Below are positions 23,304 to 34,700 of a DNA stretch of 64,000 bases, piece after piece. This DNA comes from Thozetella sp. PMI_491 (taxonomy: Eukaryota > Ascomycota > Sordariomycetes > Chaetosphaeriales > Chaetosphaeriaceae). The DNA is taken from positions 885,202 through 949,201 of the forward strand of contig MU270020.1 in assembly GCA_021432635.1 (NCBI GenBank). The letters are read 5' to 3'. Made by a program: the position numbers and the translations under genes. The notes under the pieces were generated by a model. The model worked only from the letters and a program-made list of their open reading frames with translations, did no database searches and had not been told where the DNA came from. Position 1 is the first letter of the stretch, and each line of letters starts with the position of its first letter.

Positions 23304-24651
23304 ATGCGTTCCTCGGCGATCCTGTGCAGCGCGCTGGGCGCGATCGGAGTGCTTGGGCGGACCGTGGAACTGGTAGCTAGGGACACCACGACAACAGTGA
23401 CCATTAGCCAGGCCCAGGATGCCGCCAGTGGTGCCCTCGTCTCTGGTGACCCGAAGACGTGCCAGTGCCCCGAATTCGACAAAGGCTCGTTCGACATCCA
23501 CGCGTACCAATTGTACCCGGAGAACATGGACTGGGACGCCAACCTGTGCCAAGTGTACATCGGGTGAGTTTTCTTCTTTATTTCTTGAGTAGCTCGTTTC
23601 TTGCAGCGGGCAGAATAAGACTGTACTGTGGTTCATGAAAGACGAGAAAAGGAGAAGGTGGAAAGGAGGGGGAAAGGGGGAAGAGGATCGGTTATACTCG
23701 TGGCTCCTTCATAGGCTAACAAGGCGGGAAAGGGTGCTTTTCAACGCAAGCTTTGGCATCTACCATCCTTACGAGGACAAGCTGGACGTCATCGAATTCC
23801 CGGGCATTACGCACAACCTGGACTTCCACATCGGAGGCGTCGGCTGGGACAAGTACACGGGGCTCGCCTCGGTGATCGTGGGCCAGGGCAACGCCTTCGG
23901 CACCAGCGGCGCCAACATCAGCGGCGACAACTTCATCAAGAAGTTCGACCCGCGCACCAAGAAGTTCCTCTGGAGCCACAACCTCACCGCACTCACGCAG
24001 GGCGCCTGGGGCGGCTTCAACGACGTCACGACGGACCCGGCCGGCAACACGTACATTTGCGGCACCTTCCCGTCCTCCATCGTCAAGGTCGACGCCAAAG
24101 GCAACGCACCGACCGCCTGGGTCCCGCCGGTGACGACAGACCACACCAAGCGCGGCTACTCGGGCATCGCGTCCAACGGCAACACCATCGTGGCCCTCGA
24201 CAGCAACGACGGCTCACTGTGGCGCTTCGACGCCACTGCCGCACAGGGCACGCCGGTGCCGCTGCCGCGGACGCCCAACGCCACCATCAGCGGCGGCGAT
24301 GGCATCCACCTGCCGGTCCTATATAACGGCCATATCCTGCTCGTGGCTGAGCACGTCCGCGGCGTCTCGGTCCTGCGGTCGCAGGACGGCAGCTGGGCGT
24401 CGGCCGAGTATCTCGGCCTGATCCCCAACGCGCCGGGCCTGCCCGCTGGCGTTCTGGCTGTCTCTACCACTCAGATTGCCAACAAGCTGTACATCGTGAA
24501 CGATTGGTTTGGCGACGCCGTCGTGCCAGGCACGCAGGCCGGCAACAAGACGTCGTTCCCCATGATTGAGATCACCCACCAGGTCCAGAACCTCATCTGC
24601 AAGGCCGACAAGCAGGCTGCCAAGGCCAAGAGGAATGTATTCTTGGCTTGA
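23304..24651 (+). CDS. Tri14-like secreted protein, six-bladed beta-propeller fold expected
   Basis: Best model is two exons, 23304-23563 and 23733-24651 (392 residues), joined as VYIG-VLFNASFG. A signal peptide (MRSSAILCSALGAIGVLG) starts the protein. The body has the CQCPEFDKGSFDIHAYQLYP opening, then NLDFHIGGVGWD, GGFNDVTTDPAGNTYICG and NDWFGDAVVPG, which I recall from the family of Fusarium Tri14, a gene of the trichothecene cluster reported as a virulence factor. Repeated segments of the type 'DPAGNTYICGTFPSSIVKVD' suggest a propeller. The biochemical function of this family is not known to me. The intron is ambiguous: a 43-nt version (23564-23606, acceptor TTGCAG) leaves a stopless 42-residue basic insertion; the 169-nt version uses an AAAG acceptor with a GCTAAC branch site 12 bases before it and gives the natural-looking protein. 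No trichothecene genes are nearby. Confidence 0.75.
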
Positions 24652-27600
24652 ATCGTCGGTGATGACGAGTGAAGTGGTGCGGCTTGAACGCCCGTCTAGT
24701 AATACAACTAATATGTACCCTATGCTTTACGCTCCATCTCGTACAATCTACGTAGTAGTGCATGCATGCCATGGCCTGAGTCGCCGTTGTAGGCCGGAGC
24801 AGCAGCACCGCTCAGCCGGTTCCCAACCATGGTCAGCCCTTTTGGCTTTGTCAGGGACCGACTGAACTTTGTTTAACTGTGCCGTAAAGCCTGCCAAGCC
24901 ACTGCAATTTGCCTCTAGTCGGAAACCTGCGCCTCGGGCGCACATAGCAGTTCCTTTTAGGAAGCTGGTGAATCGAAACGCATAAAATGCTACACTGCTA
25001 GCTTGGCCGCTTAGCGAAGCCTATCGCCCTCAAGCTTTTCCAGCTCTAGCCCCGGAGCCATCCCCTGCCTGAGGCGAGCCACCGCGCAAACGCGGGAAGT
25101 CTACAGGGGCCCAGTGGTTGCGTTGCTTTGAGGGGGTTTCGCTGCATAAACCAGGCGAGATAGAATGCATAGAGTGCATAGAAAAGAACAGGTGAGCGTG
25201 ACCATTTCAGCTGCCTCGAAAGCCGATATTCGCGAGCTTGTAATTATCGTACTGGCTTCTCTAGTGCCATGCTTGTGTGTCGTGGGACAAATGGGAGAGG
25301 AGAGCCCTGTCTTTTCCGATCACGCTCGCTGGTGTTGCGTTCATGATTTTCCTTTTCACCAGTTGCTGGCCCAAAAAGTCCGGTAGCCCAGAAATGGTAA
25401 ACAGTCCTGGGATATCGCGGCGAGGAAGACCTCTCCCGCAAAGGCTCTCGGTGAGGGCCTGGATTCCCCTCGTGCTTACAACCTGCAGCCCACCGAGACC
25501 TTGATGGCGTGCAGGCAGGTACGTATTTCAAAACGCTTAGGGGAGGTCTTCGGATTGCTCTTCGGCTAGTGTACTAAACTTTATACAGATGCTCTAACTC
25601 CGAAAGTTTGGGTCGCCGCCGAAAGTCCCTCCCACCCCCCCCTCTCCCCAGTCTGGTTCCCCCACGGCGGCGTCGTATTCTTGGATTGAGAAAGTGAGCC
25701 TATGTTCCCTGCCATCGCCTACAGAGTCTGCACCTCCTGCGTCGTCTACCTTGGTTTCCTGCGGACCGCTATCATCCGGTCGCCTACGCTGCCGCCGCTT
25801 GTCCTTGCCAGGCATTAGTTGTCCGCTGCAAGCTGCCGTCCCATGTCGCTTCTCCAGAGGTTCTCACCCCTGGCGCGAGAGATATCGTGGGTGGGTGGGT
25901 GGATGAGTGGCGGCAGGGATGGTCTTCCCAAAAGTAACGTTCTACCAGTCATAGAGTTGAGGACCCCGCCCCTGAATGGTGCGCGCTTTCGACCTTGGGT
26001 GGCCAGTTTGGCGGGTTGAAGAATTTGCTGCCTTCCTCTGCAAGGGGCTCTGCGGTGTTCAGGTCATACGAGATGAGGTGATCGTAGGAAACCCGGAATG
26101 GCCGCACCCACAGTTCGACCCAAGTGCTGCTGGCGGGAGGCGCGCTTGCATTGGGGAACACCTTACCCTACCCACCATATGTGGACAGCTACTGGGCAAC
26201 ACTCTGGAGATCGAGGGTAGTGCTGGAGATTCGCTTGCCAACTTAAGCAGGAAAGATCGGCAGTGTTGACGACAGCACCAACGGGGATCTCAGCAGACCG
26301 ACAAGCTTCATTGCCCACGGTCTAATCCAGACTGCCAGGGGGTCTGGATGCTTCGTCTTTCGGAGTAAGCGCGCCCAGCGACTAAGCTTTTGCCTGCTAA
26401 CCAACTGCCTGCTTTTGCCCTCAGCCACCCGTCGCCAGGGTACATGTCTGTGTACAGTACGGTACTAGGATGTATGGGGATTCACACCCTTGCATGATTC
26501 TTCTTCTACGCGGAACTTACCCCCCTGTAAACCCCACGGCGTCGGTGGTGCCATTCGTGTCATTGGCGCCCGGAGCGCCTCCACTGTCCCTAGCACTTCC
26601 GTACCCGTCCCTCCCTGACGGCTTCCCATTCTGCTCGCTTGCCCATGGCCCTAGACTCAGAAGAGGGTAGCCGATGTGATTGTGGCGTTTGTTCCTGCGG
26701 CTGGTCATCTTGAGGCCCCCTTCTTCATCCCCTTGGCCGCCTTTCCAAACCTTCTTTCGCTGAGGCGGTGGAGGCACCCGGGTCGCGGCCGGCCCAGCCG
26801 AACCATGCCCACTTAACACTGCCCATCAGAGGGTGGGTGATATCTTCATGGAGAGGTCGCTGCTGGGGTAGTCCTGCAAACACGGCACTTCTCGCGAGGC
26901 AGATGCTTTGGCCTAGACATGTCGGCGTGCTCCAGCCCCGCCTTGGTTAGTCTAGGAAGCAGAATCGCACATATCCTCAAAGCTCAAGCCCCCTTTAGGG
27001 CTGTGGGCGAATCGCATTCAAGGCGATGAAGTAGGTGGTGGAGTCGTTGCGGGACTTTTACTGTCCAGACTGCGTTATGCTCTCGACAAACCCCCCGGCC
27101 GCTTTGCAGGGATACTCAACAGTAGTCCAGCTCCCACTCCCCACATTCTCATCGAGCGTCCTATGGGATCACAACGCGGACGGGTGTGTCCAGCTCCCTC
27201 TTCTGGAAGTGGGCAACCGATGGATTGGCTTACATGCAGGTTTTGTGCCTTGCCCCTACATGATGCTGCCCCGGAGGCCGGCTGGAAAACTTCTAGATTC
27301 CTGGTCTAGGGTGATATCGCCAGCATCTGTAATATGTAACCTGCATTTGGTGCTGCCTCATCGGCGCGGGACACCAGCTGCACATCGAAGTTAGCACGCC
27401 TTGCCGGCGCCTTGTCCCGTCGACCGAGGGCAGGGGTGGAGGGGGAGAGGAGAAGAGTGGGTGGGCAGAGGAGCCCACCCTAGTGCGTAGATACGGTCCC
27501 CGACAATGCAAATAGACAGGGGGGGTACCAGATGCCTTTGCCCAGTGGTAACATAGTAGCAGTGGGGGATCGCTCGCTCTGGGTCGATGGCACCCAGGTC

Positions 27601-27885
27601 GTTCTCTGGTAAAAGTGTTGCACGGCCCACTGGAACGGGAGGCAGGACCACAGGCACAAGACGCAGGAACCCAGATACCCGGCACGACTTGTGCCAAGGG
27701 TTCTCGATACGCATATGAAAGAGGCTCGCCTCCCACTCTCGTGGATCTCTGGTTAGGGAGTGATCGACGGCAATCCTGTCTTCCCCTCCACCTTCCATTC
27801 ACTTGCCTGGCTACCCTTTCGCTGGCGGGCTTGCCCAGGTCTCGGTATAGTATACGCGTCCGGTCCCAGCCCGTACTGCCCAGCC
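24652..27885. other. Gene-free interval of 3.2 kb
   Basis: No conserved reading frame on either strand. Frames of 100-170 codons near 27.3-27.8 kb are antisense pairs without domain content. The last part serves as promoter of the PTH11-like gene. Confidence 0.5.
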
Positions 27886-29112
27886 ATGAGTTCGAGCCCG
27901 TTGATCGGGGGTGGTGGCCCGGGGCTGTCCTACTTGAGCCTTCGAGATGCGGCCTCGACGAATACCACCGCCGCCTACCCTCCGAGCTTTTACGAAGAGA
28001 ACCGGAACGACTGGGTCCTGGTACCAGCTGCCGTCTTCACGGTTATCTGCCCGCTACTGGTGGGCCTGCGATTCTGGTCTAGGATGAAGACGAGTGGGTT
28101 GATAGGAGTCGACGACTGGACCTGTCTCGCGTCACTGGTATGTCTTGTCGGCATTACTCTCCCATCCAGCATGGACGGAGAGTGAATTACTTTGTGGTTG
28201 CCGCTGACCAGGACATTTGTATGCGTGTGCTAGATACTCACCCTCGTCACCAATGCGCTGTTTATCGCCATGGTCCACTACGGCTTCGGCCACCACATCA
28301 AGTCCCTCACAAACGACAACCGCATCACCGCCTTGTGCTTGTATTGGGTGTCACAGATGACCTACAAGATGGGGCTGCAGCTCACCAAGATCTCGCTGGT
28401 GCTGCTGTACATGCGCATATTCGGAACCGTCACCTGGTTTCGGCGGGTGTGCCAGTTCATGATCACCCTCCTCACCCTGTACGCCCTGGCCTCGTGCTTG
28501 ACGGGCCTGGTGCAATGCAACCCCATCCCCAAGGCCTGGAACAGCGGCCTCAGTGGCAGCTGCATCAACTTGATGCAGTTCTTCATCTTCAACGGCGCTA
28601 TGGCCTTGGCCACTGATGCCATTATCCTCCTCCTCCCCCTCCCCATGATCGTCAACCTCCAGGTGCCGCTCCTCCAGAAACTGGCGCTGATCCCAGTGTT
28701 CGGGCTCGGTATCTTTGTGGTGGTCATCTCGGCCTGGCGGCTGTATGCGCTGGTTGCCACGCCGTCTGCGGACACGACCTACGACCTGATGGGCACCTTG
28801 TGGACTATCATCGAGTACAACGTCGGCCTCGTGTGCGCCTCGCTGCCGACGGTGCGTGTCTTTCTGGCCAACCTCTTTCCCAGGACCTTTCGGTCTCAGA
28901 ACCGAACCAAGGGCACCGGCGGGAGCAAAGGGTCTTTCGGCACCAAGCACTCCACGAGCGGCTGGTCGCGCGTCGACGGTAAGGACGATGTCATGCTCAC
29001 TAGCGTGAGCGCCAACAAGGCTACCGACGCTGGCTCCGAAGAGCACATTCTCGAACACAAGTCCATCCAGAAGACGGTTCGCTACGATGTAGAGTACGGA
29101 CAGGCAAGGTAA
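27886..29112 (+). CDS. PTH11/SAT4-type seven-transmembrane protein (rhodopsin-like fungal integral membrane domain)
   Basis: Two exons (27886-28137, 28234-29112), intron 96 nt in phase 0, 376 residues. Seven hydrophobic segments follow an extracellular N-terminus of about 45 residues with one N-glycosylation site (NTT). Family marks are the GVDDW motif at the first loop, HYGFGHHI in the second segment, KISLVLLYMRIF in the third, QCNPIPKAWN in the long loop, and DLMGTLWTIIEYNVGLVCASLPTVRVF in the last helix. A polar cytosolic tail of about 90 residues closes the protein. Members include Magnaporthe PTH11, which senses surfaces in appressorium formation, but most paralogues are uncharacterised. 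There is no Cys-rich CFEM domain at the N-terminus, so it belongs to the CFEM-less group. Plasma membrane location inferred. Confidence 0.9.
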
Positions 29113-30076
29113 ACCAACCGGGCCAGAACGAGCCCAGAGCTCGTGTCCTTCAGCATAGAAAGAGGTGGATCCAAATGCCCATTCAACTGTGGGCTGGGAC
29201 CTTGCCGCGGCGACGACGCTGCCGTGATGGAATGCTGAATGCTTGACCAGAACAAGCACAGCACTGCTACCATGTATACCACTTCGCTTTCCAGGGCTTC
29301 TGTTGCCTGGTCCATATAGATAGCAAATTCTTGATACCAGTCGTGAGTTTCGTGCCCGTGCTACTGACCGCAACTGCATCGTTTCCGCTGTAGTGCGGCC
29401 GTTTTATCATCCCTGCTCTGCCGCAATCTCGAGCATGGTAGCCAGTGGTGTGCGCTTCTAGGCTACTGTTTACTTTGGAGGCCAAACCCTCTTCCGCCCC
29501 CTGAACCAAACCCGGTTGGCGCCGTGACGTGAGCCGGCGATACGCTGGAGTTACCAAGGCGGCTTGCGATTTAACGTACACCGTTTACACTACCGTGGCC
29601 TTCCTTACAACTAGTGCAACGGTGGGTGTCCGGTCCAGTGGCCAGCCGGCCAAATAAGACGGATTATTGGGCTTGAGCTAGCTGAGCCATATTACCATGG
29701 TAGCCATGATCCTAACGCCTAGACCCACCCACGTGCGTCGTAGAAGCCTTCGTTGCCTTTAGCCCCGGAAAGGGAGGTGAGATAGCGAAAGATGCAGGTA
29801 TAATTTCCTTTTGCTCCGTCGCTCTCCCCGAGAGCCGTAGTGTTAGATACATATATACTGTTACAACGAGGGTCCCAGGGGCACCCCGAGAGCCAAGAGC
29901 TCAATAAAACGATTACCCACGCTCCCGGTGAGAATCTGTCCGTATTCAGGACGTAAGGAGGCGCGGTGGCCATTCCAGCGTAGCCTCGTTTAAATATGTC
30001 ACCAGTTTTCTCCGCCACTGCGCATTCCAACTTTGTTAGTTGAGAGTTTTGCTTCGACCTCGACTTCACGGACCAT
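29113..30076. other. Intergenic between convergent genes
   Basis: Just under 1 kb between the PTH11-like gene and the BTB gene. The minus-strand frame at 29719-30417 overlaps the BTB gene's 3' part in another frame and is not a gene. Nothing else recognised. Confidence 0.5.
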
Positions 30077-31076
30077 TCAAGTGTTGGCGTGCCGCGCACG
30101 CTTTCGGGCGCTGCCTGGCGCAGGATGTGATTTCTCGTTCCGTTCACGCTTGAGCTTCTCATCGAGAACGCGTGCTGAAGCCGGCCGGTTAGCAAATCAG
30201 GGACGCTCTGCCGTGGGATAGGATGCCATGGAGGCAAGTTCAAGGGGGAACTTACTGAGCACATCGTAACCAAACTCGGGGAACTCCAAGCACAGGGAGC
30301 GGAACTCTTCCTCGGCTTCGGCGCGCAACGTGTGGCTGCGGCTCGCCCAGAAACTGGCAACCGGGGAGCGGATGGTCTTGTCCTCTTTGCTGGTGAACTC
30401 GTACACGTAGCGGGCATAGGCGATCTCGCCCTTGGCAGTGGAGCTGACGCAGTGTATCTTGCTCGAGGCCAGGTTCTTCAAGTGTGGCAGCTGGAAGCGC
30501 TCCGCCAGCGTGTACACTCGCGCGTGCTTGAGGAGCTGCTCCCCGCTCTCGTCTACTTCGGGGATCGAGGGGTCCGTTTCGAGCGTCCGCTGACCGGGGA
30601 TTTTTTTGGGAAAGTAATCGCCGGTGTAGAGGAACTCGAGGAAGCTGCCTACGGCTTCGAAATCGTCGGAGGAGAGATCAATGGTGCGGGGCTGCGTTGT
30701 CTTCAGTTAGCTTCTGACTGCGTCGGCAAAGGGACAAGAGGTTTATACATACGCTCCCATCGTCGACCTCGGTTGCGAATATCTCGGCAAAATATGGGCT
30801 GCGAGCTAAGAGCGCCTGGTGGGCTGTGAGGACCGTCTCGTTGTCGCCGCTCCCGATCATCAGATTGACGACCGGGCTGGTGAGATACTGGGCGAAGGCG
30901 GTGCGGGGGGCCACAGAATCCTCAATGCTCTCCACGGCAGGATTTCGGTTCTCCCCGGCTTCGTTTGCCGCACTCTCGGTCCCCTCTGCGCCCTCGCCGG
31001 CCTCCTCAGCCATCTCTACATCGCCGACGTTCTCAGGCGCATCCTCGAGAGCCTCGTCAACGAGGCTGTCCGCCAT
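30077..31076 (-). CDS. BTB/POZ domain protein
   Basis: Three exons on the minus strand (31076-30753, 30691-30256, 30174-30077) encode 285 residues. The first 60 residues are acidic and poorly ordered. The BTB fold runs from about residue 65 to 200: VNLMIGSGDNETVLTAHQALLA, SPYFAEIFA, then DLSSDDFEAVGSFLEFLYTGDY after intron 1, and VYTLAERFQLPHLKNLASSKI. BTB proteins of this fungal type bind partners through the BTB dimer, sometimes as adaptors of Cullin-3 ubiquitin ligases, but no second domain (Kelch, MATH, zinc finger) is present to indicate a target. The last exon is only 98 nt and ends in a basic stretch (ARKRARHANT) that could be a nuclear localisation signal. Start was chosen at MADSLVDEA, the first ATG after a 5' leader. 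Confidence 0.85.
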
Positions 31077-31785
31077 TTGCACTGATTCCGATTGGTAAGT
31101 TGAAATGAAGCTTTCAGCCCGTTGAATAGGTTCGACTGCAACGAAATACAATTACAAAGAAAGAAAGAGCGCAATCGGTAGGCATGCAAAGGAGCTCTGA
31201 TGACGGAGCGAGCGACAACAAGTGAAGCACTTGAAAGCTCCCGGATGCGCCTGTTGGCTTTAGCTCACAGTCGAGGGGTTGGGGTAATTGACCTCACCTA
31301 AACTGCGAAAGGCGATAATTGGCTGGCGGTACACAATGGTCTGTGCGGAGCTGCAAGGTACGAGCGAAATGTACCTGCAGCTGTGATTGGGGACCCTAAC
31401 ACAAGGAAGCCGTTCGTATTTACAAGACACACCCCTAATGAGGGACACAGCCGATGATGATTCACATCAATGTCTGTTCCGAGACGTTCCAAGACGGCAG
31501 GTATACATATATGCACATGAGCCTCACTGCAGGTAACCGCAAGATTGAAAGGAGAAGTCTTTTCTAGAACTTAAAAAACAGTTACCCAACGCTGAGACCG
31601 AAAACTGGAAATATATGTATGACAGGACCACACGCAGTGACGGAAAGAGAAAACAAGGAAAAGCGTCAAGACCGTAGAGTAACTCCGCCCGACCAGATTC
31701 CCCGTAATACTGTCACAATCTATCAATGGTGCGTAAAATTCGTTTCCCCTTTTCTTCCCGCTCCTGCTCTCCCTCTTTCCATCAT
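31077..31785. other. Intergenic, 5' of BTB gene and 3' of acetyl-CoA carboxylase
   Basis: About 700 bases between two tandem minus-strand genes. It should contain the BTB promoter and the 3' untranslated region of the carboxylase. No reading frame supported. Confidence 0.5.
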
Positions 31786-34700
31786 TTACTCCTTCAGGTA
31801 CTGGAGCAACTTCTCCCTCTCCTCCACGGGCATCACGCGGATCAGATCGCGCACACCCTTCCAGGCAGCGCCGGCAGCCTTGCCCTCGGCAGCGCTGAAG
31901 ATCTCGCGCATCTCGTCGCCGATCGCCTCGGCCTTGAGAGCCTCGATCTTCTTGGACAGAGCTCCGCGGTTCTGCTCGTACCAGTCGGACACCTCGCGGT
32001 CGTTCACGGCAAACTTCTCGACACCGGTCCAGGCCTGGAGCATCTGCAGGTGGCGGGCCCGGGTCTCGGTCGACACAGCGTTGGTCTTGAGCGTGGTCTG
32101 CGCACCCTGGAGACCGGCCGGGGCGACGCTGTTGGCCATGCGGCGGAGGAGGTACTCCTCGTTGAGACGTCTGCGCGCACGCCAGTAGAAGAAGCGACGG
32201 GCGTTCTGCCACTCGAGGATGTCGCGGATGACACCCTTGGCCTTCATGCGGCCGGCCCGGTCGTGCAGGTCGGCGAACTGCGTGCTGATCTGGGCGTACA
32301 CCGGCAGGAGCTGCTGCTCGCGCTCCGTCATCTGCGCCTTGAGCGCGTCGGTCTCCTCCTTGGACAGACCGTTCTCGGCCATCTTCTTCTTGAGCGCAGC
32401 GTAGGTAGGGTCGAGACGGACCATGGTCTCGAGCTGCTTGTCCTTGCGGTACTTGATGCCGATGATTCCATCCGGCTCCAGGACACCACCGCGAGCCTCC
32501 ACATCGGCATACATCTCCATGGCGGCCTCGTTGATGGTAGGGTCCACCACGACCCAGGATCCACCGCGGAGCTCGCCGAAGGGCGGGATGTAGACGAAGA
32601 TGGGCTGCTCGTACTTAACCAGGGCATCGACGATGAACGAACCGTACTTGAGAACCTCGTTGTACATGTCGCGCTGACCGCCAGAGAATCCACGCCAGTT
32701 GGCGAGGATCATCAGCGGAAGCTGCTCACCGTAGTTGAAGTCGTTGATGGCCTGGGCAGTCTTGAAAGCCGAGTTGGGGTACCACACTCCACCGGCCTCG
32801 TTGGTAAGCTGCTCGATCGAGTCGGGGTTGGCGGGATCGGCAGGAGTCACGTTCTCAATCGAGCGGGTCTCGACTGCGATGACACCCATGGGGATACCGC
32901 CGAGACGAGCACGGCCGACGACGACGGTCCGGGCCCACCCGCCGAGAGACTCGACGAACGAGTCCTCGTCGAACAGACCAGGCTGGAAACCATCCTCGTC
33001 GCGCTTGCCGGCAATCATCCACCGCACGTCGTAGGGCTGCTTCTGCGGTGGGGTGTAGACGACGTCACGGTCCCAGCTGTCAGTGGACGGGCTGATGGGC
33101 ACGGGGCTGTTGCGCTTCTCGGGGACGAAGGACATCCACTCCACGATCTTGGAGATACCGGCGAAGTCGTCGTTGGCAGTCATGTGGGACACACCGTTGC
33201 GGTACATGATCTGAGTGCCACCAAGCTGCAGGTTAGAGGTGTAGACCTCGCGACCAAGCAGGTTGTTGAGCGCAGGGGCACCAGTGAGGATGATAGGCTG
33301 GCCCTCGATCTGGACGGCACGCTGTCCGAGGCGGACTAGGTAGGCACCGATACCTGGTATTGATTAGCATCATGCAGTCAGTGGTACAGTGGAGGCAGAG
33401 GGATACGTACCGACGGAGCGGCAGGTGACGAGCGTGCAGGTGAAGATATCGTTGTAGGCTCGGCTAGTGGCACCGGCGATGAGGCCGGAGCCACGCAGGC
33501 ACTCGACACCAAGGCCGTCCTCGGCACCAACGATGGTGACGATCTTGTGGCGCTTCTCACCGTCCTCAACCACCTCCTCGGTGATGACCTCAGTCTCAAA
33601 CTGCTTGCGACGTTCCTCGGTGAGGTAGAGGTACTTGAAGCCGGCCTCCGGGCGACCGGGGTCGTTCCAGGCAACGTTGAACGCGGGCATCAGCTCATTG
33701 GCAAGGCCCAGACGGGCACCCGAGTTGGCGGACAGGTAGATGCGAGGAATACCCAGCTTGCGAGCGAGCTCAGTGCACTTGTAGAAGAAGTTGTCCTCCT
33801 TGGGGCCGAACGAACCGATCTGGTAGGTGATGTCGTTGGCGACAACCACGAACTGGCGACCCCGGGGGTACTCGGGGGTGAAGGCCTTGATTAGCCAGCC
33901 AACCATGCCGCACGTGTTGGTGCCCGGCTCGCGGGAAACCTCGGCTAGGTTGTCATGGTCATCGAGGACGAGCTCATTGTACTCGATGCACTCGCCAACT
34001 TGGGGCTGCTTGTCGGCCATAGCGGGGTGCTTCTGAACGGTCTTGGCCCAGCTGTTCTGGATGGCCTGGCGGAAAAGCTCGGGGAAGTCGTACACGTACT
34101 GGGTACCCATCAGGTGGGCCTTGTACCGCTTGGGCTGGAGCCAGTTCTTGGTCGGGTATGGCGACGAGACAGGCAGCAGGTGCATGGACCCAATCTTGGA
34201 GGTGCCGCTGATGGAGTGGAACACCCACTCGCCCTTCTCCGACTTGCGCTCGGCGTAAATCTCAACCTGGATGACGTAGCCCGAGGTGTTGGTGATGATG
34301 ACACGCAACGGGTACGGTGTGCCAGTGACCGGGTCAGTGCAGATGATGCGGATCTCGACCTGGGCTACGCGTAGGCGCCAGGCACGAGGGCCGAAGCGGT
34401 CTAGGAAGCCCTGGAGCGAGTGCTCGACCTCCGAAGGCTGAAGCTGGAACACGGGCGAGAAGTTGATGAACATGTGGTTGAGATCCGAGTTGTTGTTGCC
34501 AATAATCTCGAGGGCATCGAAGATGTCGGTGATGACGCGGTCCGTCTCCGAGATTAGGTACTCTGTGGTCGGGATCTCATCACGCAGGCGGCCGGGCCGG
34601 ATCACAGCACGGGTGAAGTAGCGCTTGTCGGTCTCGACACCCTTGCCGATGGCCTCGTACACGTGGATGTTCTTGTTCTCAGTGAATACGGGCTTGATCT

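Noticed and set aside
11824-29112. Secondary-metabolite gene cluster
   Set aside because: Transporters, a hydrolase and a Tri14-like gene occur together, but there is no polyketide synthase, peptide synthetase, terpene cyclase, P450 or cluster regulator.
31726-33339. Plus-strand open frame of 537 codons
   Set aside because: Lies antisense to the last exon of acetyl-CoA carboxylase. Its Leu/Val/Asp/Gly-rich composition is the shadow of C/G-ending codons on the other strand.
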